NCBI GenBank assembly: GCA_951804985.1
Contig: OX638132.1
Span: 47,686,476 to 47,750,475 of the forward strand
Source: Dryomyza anilis
Lineage: Eukaryota; Arthropoda; Insecta; Diptera; Dryomyzidae
Direction of reading: 5' to 3'
Length of the DNA stretch: 64,000 nt
Of the stretch, positions 33,251-44,400 are shown in pieces. Numbering within the stretch: position 1 is the first letter of the stretch; each line of letters begins with the position of its first letter. The notes under the pieces are model-generated. The model ran no database searches, was not told the DNA's origin, and saw nothing but the letters and a program-made list of their open reading frames with translations. The position numbers were made by a program, and so were the translations under genes.

Positions 33251-34090
33251 TTATGTGTGCAGCTTACTGACGTCTAGCTTTCTTTGCGTGGGTTTCCGTG
33301 CGTTTTTCGCAGCGCATAAGCGTGTGCGAACCTTGGCTGCTACAAGGAAGTGATCCGAGTCGATGTTGGCATTTCGGATCGAGCGTATATCTAGCACACT
33401 AGAAGCGTGCCTTCCGTCAATCACAACATGATCAATTTGGTTGCGCGTGTTCTGATCGGGTGACCGCCAAGTGGCCTTGTGAATATTGAGAAGCTTGAAT
33501 CTAGTACCACTAATTACCATGTTTCGTGCTGCGGCGAAGTCGATCAGCCTCATTCCATTGTCGGTGGTGTTGTCGTGGAGACTGTATTGTCCAACCGTGG
33601 AACCAAAGATACCCTCATGGACCACCTTGGCATTAAAGTTACCAATAACAATTTTGTTGTCGTGGCGGGGGCAGCTTCATAGGCTTCGTCGAGGCGCTCA
33701 TAGAAAGTCTCTTTAGTTTCATCGTCCTTCTCATTCGTCGGAGCGTGCGCACAAATTAGGCTGATGTAGAAGTATTTAGCCTTGATGCGGATTGTTGCTA
33801 GTCGTTCGTTCATGGGTGTGAACCTAGAAATAAGGTGGCGGAGTCTCTTGCCGACTACAAATCCACAACCAAATTCATACCTCTCCGCATGGCTGCTGTA
33901 GTAAATGCCACAGGATGCCTGTTTAGAGCAGCCCTGTCCTGTCCATCGTATTTCTTGGATTGCGGTGATGTCAGCCTTGTATCTTTCGAGGACATCAACC
34001 AGCTGAATAGTGGCACCTTCCCTATAAAGGGTTGGGACATTCCAAGTGCATACCCGTAAATCATGGTCCTTTATACGTTTGCGTAGGGTG
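33251..34090 (-). pseudogene. LINE APE-type endonuclease
   Basis: On the minus strand the reading begins VCTWNVPTLYREGA and AIQEIRWTGQG (catalytic Glu). It continues through ISLICAHAPTNEKDD and TRNQIDHVVIDGRH to the NIDSDHFLVAA block with its conserved Asp-His. The GDFNA motif reads GNFNA, replacing a catalytic Asp. A frame shift lies near 33640. The enzyme would normally nick target DNA to prime reverse transcription; this copy should be inactive. Confidence 0.85.
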
Positions 34091-34190
34091 TCATCGTGTT
34101 TTGAGGTCGGTATGAGAGGCTTTTTTTCTGTTTTTTATATGGCGGGTCACAAGCCCAACGCACAACCCCCATTTTGGAGTGCCAATATTC

Positions 34191-35126
34191 AATAAAAATT
34201 ACTCCGCGAATTCTAATCTAATCCAAATATTCATCAACTATCTTCCTATTTGTAAGATGTTTAATTGATAATAATCGTAAATTTGAAAGAGTGTTGCTTG
34301 CAATATTTATCGTATTTGACGGATGTTTGAGAGATAGTTGTCTCAAATATGATCTAAATAATTTGTAAATAACTTTATATTTAGGGCTGTGATATTTCTG
34401 GTAATCATCTTTGTTTTCTAAGTGTAGAATCACATGATTGATGCAAGTATTAACAATCAACACCATTTGGCACATAAATACCGACAACAAAATTACTGCC
34501 GTCGAACGCCGAGGGGCAGATTTGTTGTTGTTTTCAATGTTCGTCTTTTCACTCGTTACTCGTTGCGCTCACTCTCTGCACTCACTGTATTCATTGCAAG
34601 TTCAGCGACAGTGGAGTGAGCTGGTTTTGTTTTTTAAAACATTTAATGTTTTGAAAACAAAAATTTCTTGACAGTACTTGACATCAATGAAACAAATACT
34701 TCAGTGAAGTCGCTGGATGAGACTTCACTATAATACAGTAAAATACGCTGCCATGCAAAATACGTTCAATATTGTAGAGTGCAGTAGTGCATATTTTGTA
34801 GAGGGAACTTCAAATACATTTGTGCAGATGTCTAATATCCAATTCCTAACTTCATTCACAAAAAAATGGCGTTTGAGCCAAACAAATTCTCAGGTGACGG
34901 TATATATTTTTGTTAAAAATGTAATATCCAATTATAAATTAAAATAATTAACAAAGGACTTAAGTTATCCCAAGATTTGAGTTATTTCGTATGAATTAAC
35001 ATAAAAAATGAACTGTGATATCGAAATTATTTGAAAACATAATTAATCGATTTATATACGTATTTATTTTTATATTAATATTACCAATTCTATTCTATTG
35101 AAAATTTGTATATATTTTTATTTCAG
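34191..35126. other. Intronic sequence upstream of ENT exon B
   Basis: No gene is recognised. The stretch 34862-34895 (aatggcgt...aaattctcaggtgacgg) is weakly similar to the palindrome arm at 51945-51980. The acceptor for exon B is tatttttatttcag at 35113-35126. Confidence 0.5.
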
Positions 35127-35251
35127 ATATTAAGCGTAAAAATGAGAATTTTTTTATTTCGGATGATGGCCTTTTTACCTCAATAACATGTTTTTTAACA
35201 TTTAACTTATTTGCGATGTTAGGCAGTTTGGCAACATCTTGGATCCAATGG
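35127..35251 (+). CDS. Equilibrative nucleoside transporter exon B, about TM8
   Basis: The exon is 125 nt, joined in phase 1 to exon A and ending in phase 0 at caatgg/gtaact. It encodes D-IKRKNENFFISDDGLF, an extracellular-loop-like segment, then TM8: TSITCFLTFNLFAMLGSLAT and SWIQW. The pattern (F-x-x-SITCFLTFN...LG...W-QW-P) is that of ENT transporters. In the family, TM8 has an essential D-x3-R (FN-x-x-D-x-x-G-R); here the equivalent residues are Ala and Ser. Splice sites, length and frame are intact. Confidence 0.85.
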
Positions 35252-35445
35252 GTAACTATTTTTTCATATTTTTCTTCATATTGTGGTTATTTTTTTAATC
35301 TTTTTCATAAAGTAGAGCGTATATTTAAAAAAATCTTTAAAATAAATTTAACTATTTCATTGTAATAATAATTGAAAGTATTATTTTTTTAAACTAACAA
35401 CAAATGGGGGGTCTTAACCCTAATATGGGCTTTAGGTTCAACATT

Positions 35446-35735
35446 AATACAATAATAATAATTTAGCGCAACAGTCCAGTACAGGCCGAACTCTATCACC
35501 ATTTTGATCTGTGCGTGTAATTTTTGTACTCAAAGTGGTGGGATCTACACTTTAATGCCGAATTCGAATGGCGGGGTGATAGCTTTTCACCGGCAATGTG
35601 TTACTCTCGTAGGTTTGCATTAACGGTCGATAGATAGCGCGGTATAGAAAAACGTTAGCCCCAGACCAGATTTGAACATGGGACATTTCGGCTAACATTT
35701 TAACGCACTAACCTCTGAACTGCAGACGCTATGGC
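35446..35735 (-). mobile_element. tRNA-derived SINE, diverged copy
   Basis: The copy matches 7251-7568 from the (ATT)n tail (aataataataattta) through the body (gcgtgtaatttttgtactcaaagtggtggga) to the tRNA-like head (ttaacgcactaacctctgaactgcagacgct). It is more diverged, with A-box substitutions and no clear target duplication. It lies about 200 bp downstream of exon B. Confidence 0.75.
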
Positions 35736-37026
35736 TATAATCAGGGACTAAAACCCTTTGGAATATCGGTTTCAGTTTTAGTTCCATAATTAAAAAAAAA
35801 CGATTCCGATTCCGGTGCCAGCCCAAAAAATTATAAGGGTTCCGATTCCATTCAAAATTTTTAAAACGTTTCCGGTTTCTAAACAAACGGTACGGACAAC
35901 ATAATTGGGTCACTAATATGTATGTTCCACTAATTTTGATTTTTTTTTACCATTTTTAGTTTACGAATGTGGCTTGTAATAAAATATTGTCAATATGTCT
36001 TATTTCAAAAAAGATAAATTGCGAACACCTCAAACATAAACTGAGTTTCGTAAACACAAAAAGACAGTATTGAAAGCGGAAAAAACATTAAAACTTAATT
36101 TTAACAAATTTACCGGTATTATAAAATTATTACTTTGAAATTATTTAAATTTATTTTAGAGTCGAATTAGAAATTGGAAACACTCGCATAAGAAATAAGG
36201 CTTCAAAATCATCATGCTGGTACGTGTCTGTTTCGTTCGATGTATTTATCATTGAAATTCTGCAGTCCTAACCATTCTCCAATGTTGACATTTTAAACAA
36301 CTCGATTTTTAAATTCATAATTGCTTTAGATGTTCGTGCGTCGGAAAAAAATAACTTGTACCGTGGGTCGAGAAATACCGCCAAAACAAAAACGGGGTTT
36401 TTTCATCAGTTTAGTTTTTTTTGAGCACATTTTTTGAACAATGGAATTAGCGGGGTACCAATAGCCTTGGTTTTTGTTTTTGTCAGAAACCATAGAAATC
36501 ACCCAGAGTCAGTGGCTTTGCCTGCAAAATTTTGTGCAAATTAGGCAGGCGCTAATTCTGGGGATATTTCTTCCAATAAAGCCCAAACTAATATTGGTTT
36601 CACCATATATGTAAATATACATATACGTTTTTGAAACTTATCAAAAAAAAAAAAAACTTTATAGGCTGAGGTGAATAAATTACTCAACTCAGACATTGTT
36701 CGATAACAATGTCTTGGTCACTCAGAAGCAAAAGATTGTGAATATGACGTATATGAGCCTTGTATGGGAGGTGGGCGTGTTCATTGACCGATTTGGTTCA
36801 TTTTTCAATTCAGAACTGCTTTTTGATTAAAAAAAATAATACAACTGACGGACCATGATACGGACATGTCAAAATCGAAACGGGAACTAATGTTGATAAA
36901 TATAATATATATATATTTTTTTTTTCGGTCCATGGTATATATATAATTTTTTCTTTTATTAAAACACAAAAAACCTTTTACAAACATACAATCCAATGCT
37001 ATATATACTAAACTTGTTGCTCACTA
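35736..37026. other. AT-rich intronic sequence with repeat fragments
   Basis: The stretch 35745-35765 (cagggactaaaaccctttgg) resembles a hAT-type end, but no partner was found. The stretch 36745-36830 (tatgggaggtgggcgtgttcattgaccgatttgg) is a reversed piece of the TATACCC-type repeat. I see no gene. Confidence 0.45.
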
Positions 37027-37284
37027 TCAACACATTGCAACGTTAGCAATGAAACGGCGGGCATTTATTATGATAGTAGCAGCTTCTCCGCGCCATTGTG
37101 GATGTCTCAGATGCGCACAGGAGAGCGCATCCGTCATCGGAAACCTTAGCGTGTGCTCTGTGGAACTCATTTTGCGTCTTGTTAAGGACTCCAGGCCATG
37201 CCGTCGGATGTCCACATCACAGGGCGTGCGTTTGCTGGTAGCATTCGTCTGTAGATTTTCCAGCAATACTTTGTAGCGACGCAT
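37027..37284 (-). CDS. Unassigned 85-codon ORF in a GC-richer island
   Basis: The frame runs from the Met at 37284 to a stop at 37027 and has balanced, basic composition (MRRYKVLLENLQTNATSKR start; internal RRHGLESLTRRKM; HPQWRGEAATI). Its base composition is clearly more GC-rich than the roughly 70% AT around it. I do not recognise a family. It could be a fragment of a transposon or a retrocopied exon. No splice sites, promoter or neighbouring exon are evident. Confidence 0.3.
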   Translation of the reverse strand: MRRYKVLLENLQTNATSKRTPCDVDIRRHGLESLTRRKMSSTEHTLRFPMTDALSCAHLRHPQWRGEAATIIINARRFIANVAMC

Positions 37285-37534
37285 GTTTCATTGTGCTCCA
37301 TATACTTGCAAGCCCCAATGTGTAGGGAATTAAGTGGTTTATGATCCATTTTTATTAAATTTTAGCTTGGATGGAACCCTTGAAAATATAAAAGCATTAT
37401 TTGTCAGCTGCACGCTATTATATTTATTTTTGTATCTTATATACTTACCAACGTTGATTTTGATTCAACAAAATTCAACTGTTTCAAAATATAACAATTT
37501 TGACACTTTATTTTAAATTATTTTATATTGTCAC

Positions 37535-37602
37535 TTTTAAGATTTTGCTCTTAACTACGAAAACATCTAATAGTTTTCGTAGTCAAGAGCAAAATCTTAA
37601 AA
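37535..37602. repeat. Short near-perfect hairpin (30-bp stem, 8-nt loop)
   Basis: The arm 37535-37564 pairs with 37573-37602 with a single A-C mismatch (core AAGATTTTGCTCTT and ACTACGAAAAC). The loop is atctaata. It could be a tiny foldback remnant or a small-RNA-like hairpin. No other copy was seen in the window. Confidence 0.6.
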
Positions 37603-37609
37603 CTACGTG

Positions 37610-40085
37610 TAAGTGTAAGAAATTTGTAAACATCACATATTTTGTATTACTTATGAGATGTTTCCTATCACGAAAAATGTCAAATTTCTGATAGATTCTC
37701 TGCAACTACTGGAAAAATATGTGGCATTCCAACAAGTATTCACATATTCTATAGGTATTAATGCTTCTATTATTTTTTTTCTAATTTGACAATTTTACTC
37801 TGATGTGACAGACATTTTCAAATTATAAAGTTCATGATTTAAAAAAAAAAATACTCTCAAACAAGTGAGCTTAATCTGCTAGGGTTTGTAAGAAGATCAG
37901 GTTGGTTTCGAAGAAACTAACTAACAGTTGTCAACATATAATTACGACACAGATAAAATGAAACACAATGGACCACTAGGCCCCCGAGAGTATTTGCTGA
38001 TATAACTTCAGCAGAACCACATTACTAACCTTAATCAGCCTTATCGTGAACACTTGGGGAATATTCTATTCCCTAGGAATTTTTAGTTCCTAAGTAAAAT
38101 TTTTTGGTATCGGCAAACTCCCAGGAACAGCAATTCCTCCGGAATTTTGTTCGAAATTCGAATGCAATTTTACAACATTGCCACATTTTTGTAATTTAAG
38201 TTAAATCCCGGGGATCCCGGGATTGACATCCGTAATCCCGAAAAAAATAACATACCCCTATATACCATGAGTATAGAATAAAACTAAATTGGTTTAGGAT
38301 GGTTGAATATTACATAACAGCAGAAATTGAATCTACATATACAATTTTATCTATGGCCACAAATTAAATGACAAACTCACTGCGAGGGCAAATCAGCAAT
38401 TTTGTTAAAAGGCATAGTAGTGTAATTCAATTTATTCAATACAGAAAATGTCGTGGACTATTTTGCTTTATTAAAAATTACAAATATTTATTTTGGTATA
38501 ACAGTATGGCTTTCAAAAGAATGCTTATTTTGTTTTCCACTCCACGTTATTAAAGTAATTTGGTTTTGGTGAGTCTATTAATTAAACAAAAAAAAAAATA
38601 CACCCTGTTTTTACTTTTTAACAAAATGTTAGTTTTGTGTGCAAATTCAGAGTCTTCAGATTTATCACGATTACTCTGGTTCTAGTTAATGGATTGATAA
38701 GTGAAATGTATGTACGACTTACCTGAGATATGGGGAACCATTTAGCATTATATTTTATGTAAATAATGCGGTTAAAAATGTTGTATTTAACAAAACAAAA
38801 ATGGGTGGACTTACACAACTATGACTTATCACAAATGGTTGGTCTTCTTTAAGTGCGTGATTGTTACTTGGACACATGGGCTATCGCAAATTCGAATATA
38901 ACACAAGATTCAGCTAGATATAATGAGGAACAAGGAACAAAAAATAATAATTTTGTAAATATCTTGTGATACTTATTTGTCAATTAACAATTGCACTTCT
39001 TATTTTTTCATTTCAATTGAAACACAATTTTGAACTAATTATAACCGTGGTAAATAACTATTTTTTGTTTATATTTAGTATTGCACAAGTTAGAGCAATA
39101 TCTTATTGATATATTAAAACCAATCTAAGTACTAAAATATTTTTGTGGAATATACTATAAGATATCTAGTAAAACCCCTTGTTTCTCGAAATGAACAAAG
39201 TGAGAATTACACCACTATGACTTTCAACTCCTCATATTTGAGTGGTAGGAACAGAACATTTTTAAAAATATTTGATTTATATAATGAATAATAACACTGT
39301 GCGGCACTAAAATTTGAACTCCATTTTTTTTTTTGATTTAAAGGTTCTCTATGGTCAGTGGAACCAAAATGTAGTATAAACATATACCCCTTCACGTCTG
39401 CGTTAGGCGCTATTGGGTCCTAAAGGGTAACCAATATAGTAACCTGCGTTAGGCGCTATTGGGTCCTAAAGGGTAACCAATATGGATAACCAATATAGTT
39501 CGTCATTTTGTAGCGAAATGGTTCATAGTAGGTTTTTGATGTATAAGGAGCGATAATAGGAAACTTCATAAGGATTATTTCCACTGAACACTTTAAGTTT
39601 GTATCTTAACGATTTACCACTATTTTTAATGGTTTTCTTTTAACAATTTCGTTAAGGAGTTATAACCAGTAGATGAAGTCAGAAAACAAAACTATCATAA
39701 TGTCTTTGGGGAAAATATTCGTCATGAAAATTGAGCTAGAGTCTCTAAACAACTAAATTCTCCAACACGTACTATTTCTGAAATATAAGCCTACTAATAA
39801 CGAATAATAGTTCTTACTTCAATTTGACTAAATTCATAGAAATATATTATTACAATTGTTTGAGTGCAGTTAAAATTGCTCAATTTTTAGTTATAATTGT
39901 GACGCTGATTTTTATTATTAGCTCTAGTTTTTGAGATATATCCCATTTTTTTTTTTCATAGTTTTGCTCTTGTTACTTTTTTTAATTTTCTAACCAATGA
40001 CAAAAATGAAAATATGTTTTCTGCATTAGACACGGAGAACCTTGCTGTGGGATAAAAAAATACCACGGTATTTTTAAATTCAACG
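37610..40085. other. AT-rich intronic sequence
   Basis: The only structured item seen is a 46-bp tandem pair at 39400-39483 (gcgttaggcgctattgggtc repeated). Short purine-rich motifs occur around 38200. No gene is supported. Confidence 0.45.
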
Positions 40086-40089
40086 TGGT

Positions 40090-40640
40090 ATTTATACCCT
40101 ACACCTATGAGGTACAGGGTATATTAACTTTGTGCATATATTGTAACGACCCTGAGGAGGCGTGTCCGGTATGGAAAAGTATATATATTCTTGATCAGCA
40201 TCACTACCCGAGTCCGTTTAGCTATGTCCGTCTGTCCGTCTTGCTGTCTTGCTGTCCGAATACAGAATAACTTGAGAAATACTGTTCAGAATGCGATGAA
40301 ATATATTTTAGCCAAAAGTAGGAACTGAGTTTGAAAATTAGCCTAATCGGTCAACGGACACGCCCACCTCCCATACAAGTCACTTTTATATAACTCTTTC
40401 GGAACTAATAATTCGAAAATTATTCAAGGTATAGTTATAAAATTTAAAACGTATTGTTAGAATTCACCTAAAAATATGTGGTCCAAAAATGAGCGTGATC
40501 CGCCCACTTTTTTTTTCATTATTTCCCGGGTTTTCATAGTGTAAATTTGATCCGTAAATTATTAAAATCAAATCTATGAAATATTAGCCTTTCAAAATTT
40601 TAAATATAGGCGTGGTCCGCCCAATTATATTTTTGTTTGT
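40090..40640 (+). repeat. TATACCC-type dispersed repeat, near full length
   Basis: The repeat begins taccctacacctatgaggta. It has aggaggcgtgtccggtatgg, ttcttgatcagcatcac and the gtccgtctgtccg tract, then cggacacgcccacctcc, acgtattgttagaattcacc and gcgtgatccgccca. The same order occurs at 62370-62960 and, reversed, at 55765-56328. Confidence 0.8.
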
Positions 40641-41222
40641 ATAAATAATGTTGTATAAATAATGTTGTTATGTATAAATAATACATACAATCAATTATCA
40701 TGTAATATGTCTAAAATTAATTTATTTATGCACCCAAATAATATCTAAAAAAATTTAAGCGAATATTCGTAACAATCATATTCGACCCCTCTAAGTTATA
40801 AACGCATCAATATTTTATATAAAGAAATGCCAATTTATGACAACAAAGAAACGAACATGTCACTTTATGCCGACAGTTATTTTGGTGAATTTCGGCTGGG
40901 CGTAAAAAAAAATTTGAAAAAGCTCCGCTGGAAGGAGGTCCCTAAGTAAGATATCATCGTTTTTCAAAAACAATCTATAAGTTAAATTCATAAAATTTAA
41001 ATTTATAAAATAAAAAATCATACAAGAGTATAATTCTAAGAATACAATTTGTCTATTATTGTCAATAATACACATTTTATTATTTTAGTCTATTTTTATA
41101 CATTTGGAAATTTTTTGAGATTTTTTACGTTTTTTTTATCTATGGTATTTTTGTGGTATTTTTTTAATTGCGTTTTTATTTTCTGGCGTGGAATAAAGGT
41201 ATTTTCTGTGGAATAAAGTCCC

Positions 41223-42038
41223 GTAGCTCGTTTCTGTAACATATTCGACAAATTGTCAATTTCTGTGACGTCACGTCGTTTCGTTTCATTATTGTCGATT
41301 GTGCGATATTAACTGTTTCTGAACGAAGTAATCGTTTAAAAACGGTCTGAGTTGAAACTGGCACAAAAATCGAAAAGAAACTTGTGAAATTTGAACAATT
41401 GACATCTGTTTTTTCAGTTATTTACAAAATATTTAAAGCATATTTTGTAAAAATTGTGTATAAAACAATACGCAATTGAATTCGTATTCAATATGATGCG
41501 TTTTAAGAGGCGTCGGTTAAGGGCGGCGGGCCCATTTCTTATTTCCGATTCGCGATTTATGAAGTTATTTCGGGTCACCAATGATGCTGCAAATTACTCG
41601 TCATTTATGGAAACGAGTGTAAGTTGCACCTCCATTGGCATTCAATTCACTTGCAACTGTCTCCCAAACAACACAGTGTTCTTTTCTAGTATATTTGGAC
41701 GTGAATTGTCCCTTGCCCACACGTCTGTGTTTGCTGCATCAGCTTTATAAGCCATATCTCTGCGCTTTAGTTTATGAACATTCAAAAAATAATGTATTTT
41801 CCAACCAAATATCAATCATTTTCAAAGTCACCAAGTCAAAAGCTAGTGAGAAATACAATCGTTTCAAAACAATTCGATTTATTTGTAGAAAATGTGATGT
41901 GAGTAAATTCCTACTAAAGTGAAATTGGAACATGTCGAAATGAAACGATTCAAACAGAAACATTAAAAATGAAAATGACGTCAAATCGACAATAGTAGTC
42001 GACAACTGCGATCGAAAACAAATACAGAAACGAGCTAC
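41223..42038. mobile_element. Second Harbinger-like remnant, 816 bp
   Basis: The ends are inverted repeats (GTAGCTCGTTTCTGT and ACAGAAACGAGCTAC), with further inverted similarity inward (gacgtcacgtcgtttcg against its diverged complement). On +, 41493-41595 reads like a Harbinger transposase N-terminus (RFKRRRLRAAGPFLISDS, FMKLFRVTNDAA). On -, about 41770-41600 reads like a Myb/SANT-like domain (GKGQFTSKY, VVWETVASELNANGGATY). The two genes converge, as in the 26-kb element, but the middle is deleted. Confidence 0.6.
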
Positions 42039-42793
42039 TGGCAGCTATGATGCACATGCCCTTTTCCTCATCCAATGACGCGCGAATTTGTTTTACGCAG
42101 ACACTGCCGTCGTGTATCACATTTTTTTTACAACACATCCGTCGCAACCAGTAATGCTTTGCACTATTCTCGATACCTGCTTCGTGCGGGCTATGAAAAT
42201 TAAGAAACCCAGCTGCAGCTAAGCGCCGAAGATAATAACTGCAGTCCGCGCAGACCTAGAAAGAGAAATAAGAGAAGCATATCGCGCAAGTGCTATGGTA
42301 TTTATTTCACGGGGAAACTCCATGCAACATCTAAAACGTGCTGCCTGCGCATTAAATATCGATTATACAGAAAAGTTCAGAAATATTCAAATACACTTTT
42401 AATCGATGTTTTAATTTTGTTACATTTGGTTGTTCGTTGAACAAAAAATAAATTCAACATTTTTATTCAAATACCAAATTTATTATTAGTTAAAATATAT
42501 TTTAAATAAAAAAGCTGTGTTTGAAATGCAGCATACTTCCCATATAAATAAAATGTATTTGTTATTCAAAACTTTTGAATGAGATAAAAAAAAATAACAA
42601 ATTGTCAAATTTTGTTTTTTTGTTATTCTGCAACAAAAATATATTAATTATTCGATGCGACAACATTTATATACATGATAGGCTTCGAAAAATAAGGTAA
42701 TGACCAAATTTGGATTTTGGTTAAATTTCGGTATCTAGAAATGTTTTGGTCAATTTTTTAATTTTTTCGGACAATTAATCATTACTCTTGCAC

Positions 42794-42847
42794 AAAGAAA
42801 AAAGTAACGCAATATTAAATACATTGTATTGCGTTACTTTTTTCTTT
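42794..42847. repeat. Perfect 21-bp inverted repeat
   Basis: aaagaaaaaagtaacgcaata (42794-42814) is the exact reverse complement of 42827-42847, with a 12-nt spacer. It is followed by dispersed repeat copy 3 (42848-42953). Confidence 0.7.
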
Positions 42848-42953
42848 TGATTTATATACTTTTATAATAAAAAACATTATATTCCATACAAAAAAATGTA
42901 CAAGCGTATTTAATTTAAAATTAAACATATTACGTGCGCATTTAAAATCATAT

Positions 42954-43486
42954 TGTTACGAAAATTCAGTCTACGGAAAACTGTTCTACGAGTTCGTATC
43001 GCTGGATTGTGTACAAAATAAAAACACTCTTATGTTTGGTTTAAATTATAACAATTAACTTTATTAATTCACTTTAATAAACAACTTTACTAATAACAAA
43101 TTCTAACAACTGCTGCATGGCCACAATTTAACTTGACATTTATCACACGAGCTGCACTCGACCACTTTACAATCACTACTGAAGTCAATTACCTCAGATG
43201 CGGCTCCCTTATATACTGCATGCCTCAGTTCGACACGTTTCGACAAGCTTCGACTTGTTTCGAGAACCTTCTACTCGTTTCGTGAATGACGCATGCTATT
43301 GGCATCTCATTCGCACTCATGTGTTTTAATGTGTAGATCTTCCCTCTCTTTCTCGCTCATTGCTTAGTACGCTGAATGATCTCCCCTCTCTTTCTAACAC
43401 ATTGCTTAGTGCGCTGAATTGTCTCGCGTCTCATTTATTATTGTTGATTGCTTGCACAGTGGGGCAAATTACATCTTTTCGTAACA
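42954..43486 (-). mobile_element. Solo LTR of family A with ATAT target duplication
   Basis: This complete 533-bp LTR in reverse orientation begins TGTTACG and ends CGTAACA, with ATAT on both sides (42950-42953 and 43487-43490). It contains the same heat-shock-like motif, TATA box and initiator as the 13-kb and 51-kb LTRs. No internal sequence remains, which is the usual product of LTR-LTR recombination. Confidence 0.9.
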
Positions 43487-44400
43487 ATATATTATTTCAT
43501 ATTATTTTTTTTCTGTTCAACGAACAAGTGGTAATAAAAATACTGTAAATGATGATTTACATTATTTTTCATGTATATTAATGGTGTCGCATCGAGTAAT
43601 TAATATATTTTTGTTGCAGAATCAAAAAACAAAAATTTGATAATTTGTTATTTATTTTGTTTCTCATTCAAACGTTTTGAATAACAAATAAAGTTTATTT
43701 ATATGGGAAGTATGCTGTATTTTAAACACAGCTTTTTCTGTATAAACAATATTTGTATATAAAAGCTATTAAAACATTTCGCAGTATAAGTGCAGAACTC
43801 TTGCTCCACATAAGCATGTAATACAACAACAAAACTAACTGGCTGTAAAAAATGCGCGTGCTGCCCGGGGCAGCCTGTTTTCACTGCTGCACGGAGTTGC
43901 CCCACGAACTAAATACTTGCGCGATTTGCTTCTTTATTTTCTCATTCCACGTCTGCGCAGTTTTAATTTTCGGCACTCGGTTTCTTAATTTTCGTAGCCC
44001 GCACGAAGTAGGTACCGAGAATAGTGAAAAGCATTACTCGTTGCGACGGGATGTGTTGAAAAAAAATGTGATGCAGTGTCTGCGTAAACAAATTTACTTA
44101 TCATTGGAAGAAGGGCGTGCGCGTGCGTGCAAATCCGAACTCTGTTACAAACACACCAACAACACAATACAAGATCAACGTAACAAATATAGCACAAAGA
44201 GGAACTAAGAAACACATTAAATACAAATAATGTACATGCCACTTTCGTAATTTATAACCAAAATTGGTTATTTTTTTTGTTTGGCTTGGTTAGATGGTAA
44301 TTTTTTTTTAGTTTGGTAATATTTTACTCAGGGCAATCATGAGGCCCGTCGTAGCAAAAATCCGAATCTCCGCTGCGAATACGAATTTTTAACCAGAGAT

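Larger units (their letters stand above)
30935..34190 (-). mobile_element. APE-type non-LTR retrotransposon (LINE), decayed, split by a Transib-like element
   Basis: On the minus strand the order is endonuclease (34075-33251), reverse transcriptase (about 33225-32400), an 882-bp insertion, then the RT thumb and C-terminal domain (31508-30960). It finishes in a (TAAG)n tail at 30936-30950. Several frameshifts and stops are present. The sequence style is that of the abundant insect family usually annotated as endonuclease-reverse transcriptase or craniofacial-development-protein-2-like. Confidence 0.85.
42045..44140. mobile_element. Foldback element A, arms about 0.6 kb, holding a solo LTR
   Basis: The left arm (about 42045-42665) and right arm (about 43565-44140) are inverted repeats. 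Shared blocks include ttgttttacgcagacactgc, cactattctcg, gtgcgggcta, gcgcaagtgctatggtattt and cccatataaataaa. The centre contains catgataggcttcgaaaaata, which is also found in foldback B. A family-A solo LTR (42954-43486) is inserted in the centre. No transposase is seen; open frames in the arms are not conserved proteins. Confidence 0.8.

Noticed and set aside
35745..36200. hAT-like element starting at cagggactaaaaccc
   Set aside because: No inverted partner terminus or target duplication was found downstream.
43852..44208. ORFs in foldback arms (also 44495-44725 and 45204-45407)
   Set aside because: They mirror each other through the inverted repeat and do not match a protein family.
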